Source of the DNA: Pichia kudriavzevii
Taxonomy: Eukaryota > Ascomycota > Pichiomycetes > Pichiales > Pichiaceae
Assembly: GCF_003054445.1 (NCBI RefSeq)
Contig: NC_042509.1
Coordinates: 496,001-560,000, forward strand
DNA: 64,000 nucleotides
Direction of reading: 5' to 3'
A program made the position numbers and the translations under genes. The number at the start of each line of letters is the position of its first letter. Position 1 is the stretch's first letter. Below are positions 50,336-60,111 of this stretch, piece after piece. The notes under the pieces are model-generated. The model saw only the letters and a list, made by a program, of their open reading frames with translations. It made no database searches and had not been told where the DNA came from.

Positions 50336-50440
50336 CTTTATAATATAAGTGTACTATATATTGGTATTACTACGCCTATTGTTAATATAACAATTATTAC
50401 AAGTAATAATAGTCTAGGGAATACTAAAAGACAAAGGAAG

Positions 50441-50896
50441 ATGGCACAGAAATACAAGTACAAATCCGAGCCATTTTTGAATGGAATTGGCGCGCTACTC
50501 GGGAGCGACGCGTCGCTCCAAGCAGAAGTGAAGAAATCTTTAAGAGGAGGATGTGCATTGATTGAGGTGCGACTAAGGGATGGTAATGTACAGAAATGGA
50601 TCTTGGATTCCAATAGGGCAACATTCACTAAGATTGGAGATTTAAATGACGGTAAGGCCGATGCGGGTTCAAGTGCAAACGCCGAAGCTGTAAACACTAC
50701 AAACACTTTAAACACTAGAAACGCTGACGTTGTGCTCACATTGGACGATGCGCAACTTGTGCGGCTTGGACGCGGGAAAGTTTCAGCACAAAGGCTCTTT
50801 TTAATGGGCAAATTAAAAGTTAAAGGAGACGTTGCGCGTGCGGCGATTGTCGAGCGGCTCTTAAAGGCGGGTGCGGCGCGCCAGCCAAAGTTGTGA
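50441..50896 (+). CDS. POX18: SCP2-domain lipid carrier, POX18/PXP18-like
   Basis: SCP2 domains bind and shuttle lipids; yeast Pox18 proteins are oleate-induced peroxisomal proteins. The 151-residue protein has the SCP2 fold pattern: an N-terminal helix (SLQAEVKKSLRGGCALIEVRLRDG), strand pairs with KWILDS, VVLTLDDAQLVRLGRGKVSAQRLFLMGKLKVKGD, and a C-terminal helix. It ends PKL, near the SKL/AKL peroxisomal signal (PTS1) but with Pro at -3, which is unusual. Codon use is notably GC- and CpG-rich (runs of GCG, CGC, CGG) beside AT-rich spacers, and an 18-bp perfect palindrome lies inside the frame. Confidence 0.88.
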   Translation: MAQKYKYKSEPFLNGIGALLGSDASLQAEVKKSLRGGCALIEVRLRDGNVQKWILDSNRATFTKIGDLNDGKADAGSSANAEAVNTTNTLNTRNADVVLTLDDAQLVRLGRGKVSAQRLFLMGKLKVKGDVARAAIVERLLKAGAARQPKL

Positions 50897-51456
50897 GAAT
50901 TTGATTGGTCTCTACGGCGGCCCTTATCGCTCGCGGAGTATGCCGTGACACATTTTCCACTTTTGATTTGTCCGTTTTCGGAAATCCGTTACAGGGAAGA
51001 TGCTCAATTTCAACTAAGATTAATCATCCCCCATGAATAAAGAGAATGATTTATTTACAATTATGGTCTAAAATGGAACTTGAATGACTAGATTTCATTA
51101 ACTAATCCCTTGTCTTTTCTTTTTTAGGTTTTTTTTTTTTTCGGTGAATTTTCTCGTTAGACAAGACAAGATGGAATCGGAGAGAGTAATGAGGGAAACC
51201 AAAAAAAAAAAATCACGAGTTAAGATGTACATATAAATAAGCATCTTCCACTCTTGTTTGTCTTGTTCAAACTCTTTTATTTTGTTGTTTGATAGTTTGT
51301 TTGTTTTCTTTTAGTCTGTCTTGTTTTTTTTTTCTGTTTTTGTATTTTACTTTCCCTTTTTCTTCCTTTTGACGTTCTTGGTCTTTATACTTTATCTCTT
51401 TGAGTAATCTATACACCCAAAAAAAAAAAGAAAAAGAAAAGTTACAAAAGTTAAAC
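50897..51456. other. Intergenic, promoter of NADP-GDH gene
   Basis: This 560-bp spacer is GC-rich at its left (to about 51000), with CGG-N4-CCG (CGGAAATCCG) near 50979-50988. The rest is AT-rich with several A- and T-runs and a pyrimidine-rich leader (51260-51400). I see no second gene. The GDH frame is open back to a TTG at 51400. Confidence 0.5.
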
Positions 51457-52842
51457 ATGGTCCACCCACACGAACCTGAATTCTTACAAGCACACAATGA
51501 ATTGCTTTCTACTTTGAATGACTCTTCTCTTTTCGAAAAACATCCTGAATACAAGAAGGTGATTCCTGTTGTCTCCATTCCAGAGAGAATCATCCAATTC
51601 AGAGTCACTTGGGAAGATGATAATGGTGAGTTACATGTCAATAACGGTTATCGTGTTCAATTCAACTCTGCCTTGGGTCCTTATAAAGGTGGTTTAAGAC
51701 TTCATCCTTCTGTCAATTTGTCCATTTTGAAATTTTTGGGATTTGAACAAATTTTCAAAAATGCATTAACTGGATTACCAATGGGAGGTGGTAAAGGTGG
51801 TTCTGATTTTAATCCTAAGGGCCGTTCCGATAACGAAATTAGAAGATTTTGTGTTGCATTTATGAGACAATTGTCCAGATATATTGGTCAATTTACTGAT
51901 GTTCCAGCTGGTGATATTGGAACTGGTGGACGTGAAATTGGATATATGTTTGGTGCATATAAGCAAATGCAAAACCAATGGGAGGGTGTATTAACTGGTA
52001 AGGGGTTGTCATGGGGTGGCTCCTTGATTAGACCAGAAGCTACTGGTTATGGTGTCATTTACTATGTCGAAAAGATGATTGAAAAGGCAACCAATGGTAA
52101 GGAATCTTTCCAAGGTAAGAGGGTTGCCATCTCCGGTTCTGGTAATGTTGCGCAATATGCAGCATTAAAGGCCATTGAATTGGGAGCAACTGTTATCTCC
52201 TTGAGTGATTCTCAAGGTACAATTATTAACCAACGTGGCATCTCTGCAGAACAAATCTATGCTATTCAAGAGGCAAAGGTTCAATTCAAGTCATTGAAGG
52301 ACATTATCCAATCTTATGAGGCCTTCACCACCCAATCCACCAAATGTGAATACTTACCAGGTGAGAGACCATGGGTTCATGTTGGAGCAATTGACATTGC
52401 TCTACCATGTGCAACCCAAAACGAAGTTTCCGGTGACGAGGCAAAGGCACTTGTAGCTGCAGGATGTAAGTACTTGGCTGAAGGTTCCAACATGGGTTCC
52501 ACCCAAGAAGCAATTGATATCTTTGAGGCTGAACGTAAATCTGCTTCTTCTATTGGATCTGCCATTTGGTATGCACCAGGTAAGGCTGCCAACTGTGGTG
52601 GTGTTGCAGTTTCCGGATTGGAAATGGCCCAAAACTCGCAAAGAGAGTCTTGGACACGTGAGGAAGTTGACCAAAAGTTGAAGGACATTATGGTTAACTG
52701 TTTTGACAATTGTTACAAAACTTCTCTTGAATACTCCACTGAGAAGAACACTGGTGCGCTACCTTCTCTCGTCATGGGTGCCAACATTGCCGGTTTTGTC
52801 AAAGTTGCCGACGCTATGAAGGACCAAGGTGACTGGTGGTAA
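51457..52842 (+). CDS. GDH1: NADP-dependent glutamate dehydrogenase
   Basis: It makes glutamate from 2-oxoglutarate and ammonium with NADPH, the main ammonia-assimilating step. The 461-residue protein has the active-site block [22 protein letters not shown] (Lys113) and [34 protein letters not shown] Rossmann motif is followed by SLSDS, where the NADP form avoids the acidic residue of NAD enzymes. Length is near Saccharomyces Gdh1 (454). ATG 51457 is preceded by an A-rich leader (AAACATG), typical of a strongly expressed yeast gene. Codon use is biased toward common yeast codons, also a sign of high expression. GDH3 is the paralogous alternative. Confidence 0.97.
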   Translation: MVHPHEPEFLQAHNELLSTLNDSSLFEKHPEYKKVIPVVSIPERIIQFRVTWEDDNGELHVNNGYRVQFNSALGPYKGGLRLHPSVNLSILKFLGFEQIFKNALTGLPMGGGKGGSDFNPKGRSDNEIRRFCVAFMRQLSRYIGQFTDVPAGDIGTGGREIGYMFGAYKQMQNQWEGVLTGKGLSWGGSLIRPEATGYGVIYYVEKMIEKATNGKESFQGKRVAISGSGNVAQYAALKAIELGATVISLSDSQGTIINQRGISAEQIYAIQEAKVQFKSLKDIIQSYEAFTTQSTKCEYLPGERPWVHVGAIDIALPCATQNEVSGDEAKALVAAGCKYLAEGSNMGSTQEAIDIFEAERKSASSIGSAIWYAPGKAANCGGVAVSGLEMAQNSQRESWTREEVDQKLKDIMVNCFDNCYKTSLEYSTEKNTGALPSLVMGANIAGFVKVADAMKDQGDWW

Positions 52843-53571
52843 TGGTGTTTGTAGTTTAGATTGTATTGGATTTATATAGGAACTGCCACCAAAACTTGGA
52901 AAAGGAGTAAAAAAAAAAAGGGACAAGAGCAAAAGTTAAAGCAAATACAATGACTTTACCCCTACTCCTTGACCAATGGGGCAATTATGGCTCAACATGA
53001 TCATCATCTTCTTTTCTTCTTCTTTATTCCACACTACACCACTCAACACGCTGCATAAATATGTATGTGTACATTCTTGTTCTATTTAAACGTGTACAGA
53101 CAAATAGACTAACCCAAATTTAAGTTCCGTCCTCGACGCGTCGCGCGCCATTACATTTTTTTTTTCCCCCAAAGGGGAAACGGGGCAAAACTTTCGACCG
53201 TTTTTGCTATTTTTTTTCAATTTTTGTTGCCCTTTTTTTTTCCTTACTTTTGTTGCCTCTTTGTTTTCGTTTCCTACCTCAATGGGTTGGTGCACAGGTG
53301 TTCGTTCCTTAGAAACGTGCTCGTTCCCGTTGTATGCAAGTGCCGGATTCAGAGTGCTCAGTGTACACTGTGCCAACATGAATGTATAAAAAAAACAATT
53401 GTCAAGAGTTTGTTAAGTTTGGCCCCCTTGGAGACGTTTCACAAAGGAGACGTCTGCTACTAGAAAAACACCGAGAGAGAAGCCAAACCTCCCCTCCGTG
53501 CATCCTCGTTTCTGTTCTCGTCCCCATATACCTAGCACCTACCATCTATAACGGCCTACACATCCACAGAC
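52843..53571. other. Intergenic, NADP-GDH to KES1
   Basis: This 729-bp spacer has A-runs (52908-52917) and T-rich tracts (53155-53265). It also holds the CG palindrome CGACGCGTCG at 53134-53143, directly followed by CGCGCC. Short frames over the T-tracts (Phe-rich) are not supported as genes. Confidence 0.5.
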
Positions 53572-54813
53572 ATGAGTGCAGCTACTTGGACGTCTTTTAT
53601 AAAATCCATTGCATCTTATAATGGAGACATCTCCTCACTTACGGCGCCACCGTTCATTTTGTCGCCAACGTCTTTGGTCGAATATTCTCAGTACTGGTCC
53701 GAACATGTGGACCTCTTATTAGAGCCTAACTTTGTCACTGCTAGGGGAGACGAGCCAATTGAGCTAACCAGAGCCATTGGTGTATTACGGTGGTTTATAT
53801 CCACCTTGAAATCACAATATTGTTCTCGTAACGAGTCGCTTGGCGGAGAAAAGAAACCATTGAACCCCTTCCTTGGAGAAATCTTTGTTGGTAAATGGCC
53901 CCATGAAGAATACGGTGAAACCATCCTCTTAAGTGAACAGGTGAGCCATCATCCTCCAATCACCGCATATGCAGTCTCCAACAAGAAGAATAACACCGTA
54001 TTGGAGGGATACAATGGTATCCGTGCCTCCATGTCCACAACCGCCCTTAATGTCAAGCAGTATGGCCATGCAATGCTTGAATTCAGAAACCTGAATGAAA
54101 ACTACCTAATCACTTTGCCTCCACTACACATTGAGGGAATGCTTGCATTTTCCCCCTTTGTGGAATTGGAACAAAAGTCATACATCCAATCTAGTGCAGG
54201 TTATTTCATTGTAATCGAATACTCTGGTAAGGGTTATTTCTCCGGTAAAAAGAATTCCTTCAAGGCACGTATTTTCAAGAGTTTCAAGGACTCAAAGAAG
54301 AAGGAAAACGCCCTATACACTGTGGCGGGCCAGTGGTCGGATAAATCAACAATCATTAAAGGATCTTCCACTCCAAGCTCAAAGGACGAGTTGTTCTTTG
54401 ATGCAAATGCTACAAAGGCACAGCATTTACAAGTCAAGCCTATTGAGGAGCAGCATGATCTCGAGAGTCGTAAGGCTTGGTTGGACGTTGCCAACGCCAT
54501 CAAGGACGGAGACTATGATGAGATCCATAATGCCAAATCAAAATTAGAGAACGCACAGAGGGATTTAAGGAAATCCGAACTCGAAGAAAATAAATCTTGG
54601 GAAAGAAGATGGTTTGATGAGGTGGATTACCAAAATGGTGGCATCTCAGACGACGACTTGTATGTCAAACTATCCAAAATGGCAAATTTGTCAATTAAAA
54701 ACGTCCCCTCTGGTGTCGATGCAGACTCATCAAAGAATAATGAGGTGGATACAATGTCCCATTGGAGATTTATCCCTTCAAAATTCGAAAATGAAAAGGA
54801 AATCAAAATATGA
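53572..54813 (+). CDS. KES1: Oxysterol-binding protein homolog KES1/OSH4
   Basis: Kes1 exchanges sterol for PI4P between ER and Golgi membranes. The 413-residue protein is an ORD-only short Osh protein and follows Saccharomyces Kes1 closely (TWTSFIKSIASYNGDISSLTAPPFILSP; STLKSQYCSRNESLGGEKKPLNPFLGEIFVGKW). The PI4P-binding EQVSHHPP motif has H126-H127. FSGKKNSFKARI and VKPIEEQHDLESRKAW are also conserved. It lacks PH and ankyrin domains, as expected. It converges on SSK2/22 with 148 bp between. Confidence 0.97.
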   Translation: MSAATWTSFIKSIASYNGDISSLTAPPFILSPTSLVEYSQYWSEHVDLLLEPNFVTARGDEPIELTRAIGVLRWFISTLKSQYCSRNESLGGEKKPLNPFLGEIFVGKWPHEEYGETILLSEQVSHHPPITAYAVSNKKNNTVLEGYNGIRASMSTTALNVKQYGHAMLEFRNLNENYLITLPPLHIEGMLAFSPFVELEQKSYIQSSAGYFIVIEYSGKGYFSGKKNSFKARIFKSFKDSKKKENALYTVAGQWSDKSTIIKGSSTPSSKDELFFDANATKAQHLQVKPIEEQHDLESRKAWLDVANAIKDGDYDEIHNAKSKLENAQRDLRKSELEENKSWERRWFDEVDYQNGGISDDDLYVKLSKMANLSIKNVPSGVDADSSKNNEVDTMSHWRFIPSKFENEKEIKI

Positions 54814-54872
54814 TTTGTGTCTTCCTGGTTTATTAGTTTGTATTTTCTTTTGTTTACATATATACACCCATA

Positions 54873-54947
54873 CATATATCTATACATACACATATACATA
54901 CATACTTGCATGCACGCATGCATGCGTACATACATACACACACACAC
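54873..54947. repeat. Short tandem repeats (ATAC/CATG/CA)n
   Basis: The spacer between the convergent KES1 and SSK2-type genes consists largely of tetranucleotide (CATA, CATG) and dinucleotide (CA) repeats. It is simple sequence and probably part of both 3' untranslated regions. Confidence 0.85.
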
Positions 54948-54961
54948 ACCGCAACCCATCT

Positions 54962-57900
54962 TCATTCTTCCGAAAATGCTTCGTTTCTGATACTCATAAT
55001 CCAAGGGTCCTGCAATAGTTCCACGGCACTGGCACGCTTAGTAGGGTCAATAACCATACATTTGGCTAAAAACTCACGACCCTGTTCACTCAATTCATTT
55101 GCATTGGGGAATTGCGGTAAATGGCCCGCTGCAATATGGTACATAACTGCAAATTCGTTGTCCAAGTTGGACCATGGTCTGCGGCCTGTCGCCATCTCAA
55201 TGATACAGCATCCTAACGACCAGATATCCATCGCTCCAAATCTTCCCGTTTTCTCACCTTTGATAGTCTCCGGGGACATATACATTGGTGTGCCTGTCAA
55301 TGCATGTGACTTCTTAGATTCCATTAGTGATTCAATCACTGCCGATGAGTTCGTCATAGCTACATTCAAATCGGACTGCGACGACGATGTCATGTGTAAT
55401 TGTGACGAAATATACGATTTGTCACTGCCGTCCTGCATCGACATGGTACTAGACATAGTAGACGTTGTCGAGCCCATATACTCGGAAATGGTATTATTTG
55501 CACTGTTGGTGTTGGAAGGCGGTGCAGTACCAACCTCTTCTGCATTGGTATTAGTACTTCCAGATGTAGCAGTTGTCGCCGGTGTTGTCCCTGTACTAGG
55601 AATTGCAATCACCTTTGCTGAACCAAAATCGACAAACTTGATAACTCCCATGTGATCTAGTAAAATATTGTCTGGCTTAACATCCCTATGGACAATACCA
55701 AATTGGTGTAAATATGCTAAAGCTTCTAGCATTTGTAATGTATATAATTGTATCACTATTTCATCCTCAATTCTTCCATATTCTAGCAATGAAGCGAGTG
55801 ATCCTCCTGAACAGTATTCCATAAATATGTAAACACGATCACGGTGAACTTCAACACCAAAAAATTGAACAATATTCGGGTGCGATAGTAACTCTAAAAC
55901 TGACATCTCACCCTTGATTGCAGGAACCACAGTTTTAATTGACTGTCTATCTTGGAATCTAATCTCTTTAACTGCCATAGGCCCTCCGGTATCCAAATTA
56001 ACACTGGCATAAACTGAACCAAATGTACCACCACCCAAAAATTTGCCTTTCTGCCATCTAATGGAAACACTAGAAAAGGATGACGCAAGGTATGTTAACA
56101 ACTGGTTCTCCATATCTGTGTCATCAAGGACACGACCAACACTACGTTGCTCAACCTGTAACTTTCTTCTATTCTCCTCAATTTGTTTAATTTGGTACAT
56201 AATATGTGCACGTAGTGAACCTAGTGATTCATCATCGAGTGTATATATATCTTTTTGGGTTTCAAATCCATATTTCTGCATTCTTGTACGTTGCAGTTCT
56301 TTTGCTCTAGCTCCCATGATATCAAAATGTGAGATTAATAATGACATACATCCAGCAACTTTATCTTTCAATCTATAGAATTTCTCAGAATCAAGAATCA
56401 AGATATTAAAACCTCTAGTTATATCCATGGCAAATTCAAGCGCTGATACACACCAACGGAAAGTTTTTGGATCTGTTGGCGAACAGTCGTCAACTATAAA
56501 CGATAACCATTCTATCGCTAGTTTGATCAACCTTAAAATAATCGGTCCCCTCCCTGATCTCAAATTAAAATTATATCCAGAATTCCTAATCGAGTCTCTA
56601 CCTATATCCCGTGCAAATATGAATATATTATTTACTAATTCTTGACAATTTCCAACACCACGACATTGGTTTCTAATTGTCGGTGTACAATCAATAGTTA
56701 GGCATGTAATCCTGTTAAATACCTTCAACGATGCCTGAATATTACTTTCAATTTTGGGAACTGAGCAGCATATATTCGTACTAGTGCCTATTGTATCCCC
56801 AACAAACTGTTTGAAAACAGAAAAAATCTCCGATACATTATCATTGGGAGATCCGGCAGTCATAAACATCGCGTTACCACGTCTCAACTCATTGATTAGT
56901 AGTGAGTCAATATCATTAAATGGTACGATGATACCGTCCCACATCAACGCCTTTGGGGGTACAACAACTATAACGTAATCCATATTCAATGATTGCTTAT
57001 CATCGTGGCCATTTTCATGACCCGCAGTAGTTTCATTCTCATCATCTTCACGAGATACATAGAACTGTATAGTTGGATGGTACTTCTCAATAACTTCAAT
57101 GTGCCGTTTTGGAATCTCGTTGAAATTGACACCTAAGTATTTATTCCTTAAAATGCATTCAACATCATAAGGTCTGTAAACTAGTGATTCAGATACAAAA
57201 ATGTAAACACCATCTTCTGCTATTTTCTGATTTTGATATAACGCGTGATTTGATTCTTTTAGTAAAGTGAAAAAACGTTGTGCCTTATGAGGAATCAATT
57301 TGAAGCTAACGGAATTCTGGAAATATTGAAATAAATGCACCTCAAATCTAATAAATTTCCTCCGTAATTGACCCAAATTCTCAAGTGTTGATGTGTACCA
57401 ACGAATTAGTCGTTGACTATCTAGTCTGTATCCATCTGACGGTGGTCCCTGAATTTGATTCTGAACAAAAGTATATAGTCTTGTAATCAATTTCACAAAC
57501 AATGACGAAATCTGACTTGAAAAATCCACTGAAATTCCATTGATATAAAATCCCAAATTTCTCAACAAGGTCCATTCACTTTCAAGCTCTTCGGGTTCCT
57601 TGAATGTACGGAAAGACTTATGGCCTTTCGGTGAGAAAAGTAATTTCCGATTGAGTAAATCCATGTAATGAGTAACACATTCGATTATTGTGTTGTCAAA
57701 CTCGGTGTCTTGATAATCTGGAAAAGAAACCCAACCTTCCACAGGAGCACAATACTCTAACATTGAAATTTTAATTTCAATTGCTAGTCTTAAATACATT
57801 TTAAGATCCTCTAAAATCTGATCAATCATCATCATAGTAGGATTTTTCAGTTTTTCGGCATAAGCCAACCTAGTCCTGATGATCTCTTTCATTAATTTAG

Positions 57901-59839
57901 AGCTAAAGTTTGTTAGGACAAATAGATTATCAAGGTAAGAAGGTAATCCTAGTTCTTTGAAAATTTGATGGTATTCTAGATACGCATTTTTAGCCTTGAT
58001 GGTTAGGTGTGAAAAAGTGTTAAACAATTTTTTATTAAACAGATTCTCAATATCTTTCTCCTTCATTATCCTTTCAACAAATGGACGGTCATCTTTGAAA
58101 ATATGGCCACGTTGAGAGTTTCTTTCACCGCTACCTTCAGTAGTTGAATCATGTGTATTTGCACTTGATAATGAAGGCCTTAAAATGTCTAAATCGTCAT
58201 TCCCAACCCATTTCTTCAAAACATCAGACTCCCGTTCAATGGCATCAGTCACTGAAGTCCAAGCATTCAAGCAGTTAATCCGATTAATAAATTCAGGTGT
58301 TGCACACTGAGGTTTATCCGTCTCCATCTCTTTTTCAGTTCTCCATAGTTCTTTGCATTTTTCATAAATATCTAGTAAATGATTTACTTTGACAGATGCA
58401 AACTTAACTTTATCTTTATAGGACATATCTAGCTGCTCGGGAGTGAATTCTAACTTGAAATTCAAAATTTCATCAAACTTTTCATCAACTAAGCCTCTAT
58501 GATATAAAACTAACTTCTTCTGTTCCTCCTCTGTACGCCCATACAATTTAGCCCGCAAACCTAACCAAAAATCTTCTTTATAACCCACCCGCAATAAATT
58601 TTCCCCACCTTCCAATTCAGTCAAGGGTTTGATGAGCTTTGTTTTCTCACCTTTAACAACATCACCTGTCATTACTGTTTGTAGCATCGTCTGCCACTCT
58701 AAGCGTTCTGATATTGTTTGGTTATCATTTGTGTTTTTCAATTGAATCTCGTCATTTTGGTTTAACAAATCCAATAATAAGTTTGAATCCAAAGAATACT
58801 CGGATAATGATTTCAATTCTTTGTCTAATAACTCGGAACCGATTTGTTGACCTAATGCCTTTAATGCTTCATATTCTCTATTTTTATCCCCTAAATAGTC
58901 CGAGTTATCTTCAATCTCGGAATCAACGCTAGTGAACTTGGATATATCCGAAAGCTCAGATGTACTACCGGCACTTTCAGTCACATCGTCGGGTACTACA
59001 GACTTATCATAATAATCATCAACATTCTTATATCTATTTCTATACTTGGTTATTCCCGTCAAATATTTCTTTTCCTGTTGCTGATACTGCTGTGAGAATT
59101 TTGTATTAAAATTACTCTTTAAAATGGATGTCTGTGGTCTGACCGGTTCTGGCAATGCTTGATATGCTATATTTCTCGATTTGTACTTATTTAAAGGAGA
59201 CCTGGGGGTCTGTGATGCTGATACAGAACTAGGTGTGCCTGATTGAGGATTAGACGACGATGAGGACGGCATTCTGATCTTTGTTTGCAACGGATATAAG
59301 TTTGGTTTAGTTTTAGATTGTTTTATGCTACTACTAGCATTGTTGTTGTTGTTGTTGTTGTTGTTACTATTGTTGTTACTGATGTTGTTACTATTGTTGC
59401 TGTTGTTTTTCAAAACTGGATGAGAATCATTCTCCGTATGTATTATTGGTATAGGGGGTTCTGGTGTAACATTACTATCCTGAGGCTCATTCCCTTCATC
59501 TAATAATGTGTCCAAATGTGATTTATTTGTATGTAGCTGTGTTTCAAAATTATTAAAAAATCCATCTTTATTATATTCGGGAGATTGATTTGGCGTACCT
59601 CGTGGTGATAAAAGAAGAGGGGTGGTCATCTGGTACCCACCTGCCTGTGATAATTGCAGTTTTAGCTTCATTTTTGTCTTTTCACTGATGGAATTGGTAG
59701 ATGGATGTCTAGACAGTCTAGCACGTAGCGATGTCGTCTCTTCTACATTTGACGTTGAGGCAGTCAATTCACTTCCACTTCTCGAACGACTTCCGCTCGG
59801 TGGTGGCATCCCATGTGGGTCTTTATCATTATTGTTCAT
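54962..59839 (-). CDS. SSK2: MAPKKK of the high-osmolarity pathway (SSK2/SSK22)
   Basis: Ssk2/Ssk22 receive the signal from the Sln1-Ypd1-Ssk1 relay and phosphorylate Pbs2 in the HOG pathway. The 1625-residue protein has a disordered N-terminus with an Asn run (about 160-170), then a long conserved regulatory region (about 280-1240). The kinase domain covers about 1262-1615: GKFLGGGTFGSVYA, AVKEI, IFMEYCSGGSLASLL, HRDVKPDN (H1384, D1386), VDFGSAK (D1404) and GTPMYMSPE (E1524). The activation segment between DFG and SPE is about 120 residues long and Ser/Thr-rich, far longer than usual. Which paralog it is cannot be told. The start is taken at ATG 59839; upstream in-frame GTG is ignored. Confidence 0.94.
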   Translation of the reverse strand: MNNNDKDPHGMPPPSGSRSRSGSELTASTSNVEETTSLRARLSRHPSTNSISEKTKMKLKLQLSQAGGYQMTTPLLLSPRGTPNQSPEYNKDGFFNNFETQLHTNKSHLDTLLDEGNEPQDSNVTPEPPIPIIHTENDSHPVLKNNSNNSNNISNNNSNNNNNNNNNASSSIKQSKTKPNLYPLQTKIRMPSSSSSNPQSGTPSSVSASQTPRSPLNKYKSRNIAYQALPEPVRPQTSILKSNFNTKFSQQYQQQEKKYLTGITKYRNRYKNVDDYYDKSVVPDDVTESAGSTSELSDISKFTSVDSEIEDNSDYLGDKNREYEALKALGQQIGSELLDKELKSLSEYSLDSNLLLDLLNQNDEIQLKNTNDNQTISERLEWQTMLQTVMTGDVVKGEKTKLIKPLTELEGGENLLRVGYKEDFWLGLRAKLYGRTEEEQKKLVLYHRGLVDEKFDEILNFKLEFTPEQLDMSYKDKVKFASVKVNHLLDIYEKCKELWRTEKEMETDKPQCATPEFINRINCLNAWTSVTDAIERESDVLKKWVGNDDLDILRPSLSSANTHDSTTEGSGERNSQRGHIFKDDRPFVERIMKEKDIENLFNKKLFNTFSHLTIKAKNAYLEYHQIFKELGLPSYLDNLFVLTNFSSKLMKEIIRTRLAYAEKLKNPTMMMIDQILEDLKMYLRLAIEIKISMLEYCAPVEGWVSFPDYQDTEFDNTIIECVTHYMDLLNRKLLFSPKGHKSFRTFKEPEELESEWTLLRNLGFYINGISVDFSSQISSLFVKLITRLYTFVQNQIQGPPSDGYRLDSQRLIRWYTSTLENLGQLRRKFIRFEVHLFQYFQNSVSFKLIPHKAQRFFTLLKESNHALYQNQKIAEDGVYIFVSESLVYRPYDVECILRNKYLGVNFNEIPKRHIEVIEKYHPTIQFYVSREDDENETTAGHENGHDDKQSLNMDYVIVVVPPKALMWDGIIVPFNDIDSLLINELRRGNAMFMTAGSPNDNVSEIFSVFKQFVGDTIGTSTNICCSVPKIESNIQASLKVFNRITCLTIDCTPTIRNQCRGVGNCQELVNNIFIFARDIGRDSIRNSGYNFNLRSGRGPIILRLIKLAIEWLSFIVDDCSPTDPKTFRWCVSALEFAMDITRGFNILILDSEKFYRLKDKVAGCMSLLISHFDIMGARAKELQRTRMQKYGFETQKDIYTLDDESLGSLRAHIMYQIKQIEENRRKLQVEQRSVGRVLDDTDMENQLLTYLASSFSSVSIRWQKGKFLGGGTFGSVYASVNLDTGGPMAVKEIRFQDRQSIKTVVPAIKGEMSVLELLSHPNIVQFFGVEVHRDRVYIFMEYCSGGSLASLLEYGRIEDEIVIQLYTLQMLEALAYLHQFGIVHRDVKPDNILLDHMGVIKFVDFGSAKVIAIPSTGTTPATTATSGSTNTNAEEVGTAPPSNTNSANNTISEYMGSTTSTMSSTMSMQDGSDKSYISSQLHMTSSSQSDLNVAMTNSSAVIESLMESKKSHALTGTPMYMSPETIKGEKTGRFGAMDIWSLGCCIIEMATGRRPWSNLDNEFAVMYHIAAGHLPQFPNANELSEQGREFLAKCMVIDPTKRASAVELLQDPWIMSIRNEAFSEE

Positions 59840-60111
59840 ATCTGACTGTGTCCTGAAGTGGTGTTGTATTTGAGGCGAGTGCACTGTATCAAAGAATAAC
59901 TTGTGAATGGTCTGAGATCATCAAAGGAAATTTAAATGAATGCCATGGAAATGGAAATAGAAAGAGAAATAAGGGGAAAAAAAATGAGAATGAGGAACGC
60001 CATTTAGAAAAAAAAAAACGATTATCAACATGAAGCTATAAAAATAACATTGTATCAAGAAGTACTTTGATGCTGAATTTGGCAGAGAATTACACATAAG
60101 TTGAACCGTTC

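Larger units (their letters stand above)
49510..50440. other. Intergenic with simple repeats, HHO1 to POX18-like gene
   Basis: This 930-bp spacer contains a GGGAAAAAA tandem (about 49757-49853), three GACAATT units (50099-50119) and two 21-bp direct repeats differing at one base (50294-50314 and 50315-50335). A possible TATA element TATAAAAAG lies near 50270. Frames over the A/G repeat encode only Lys/Gly and are not genes. Confidence 0.6.
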
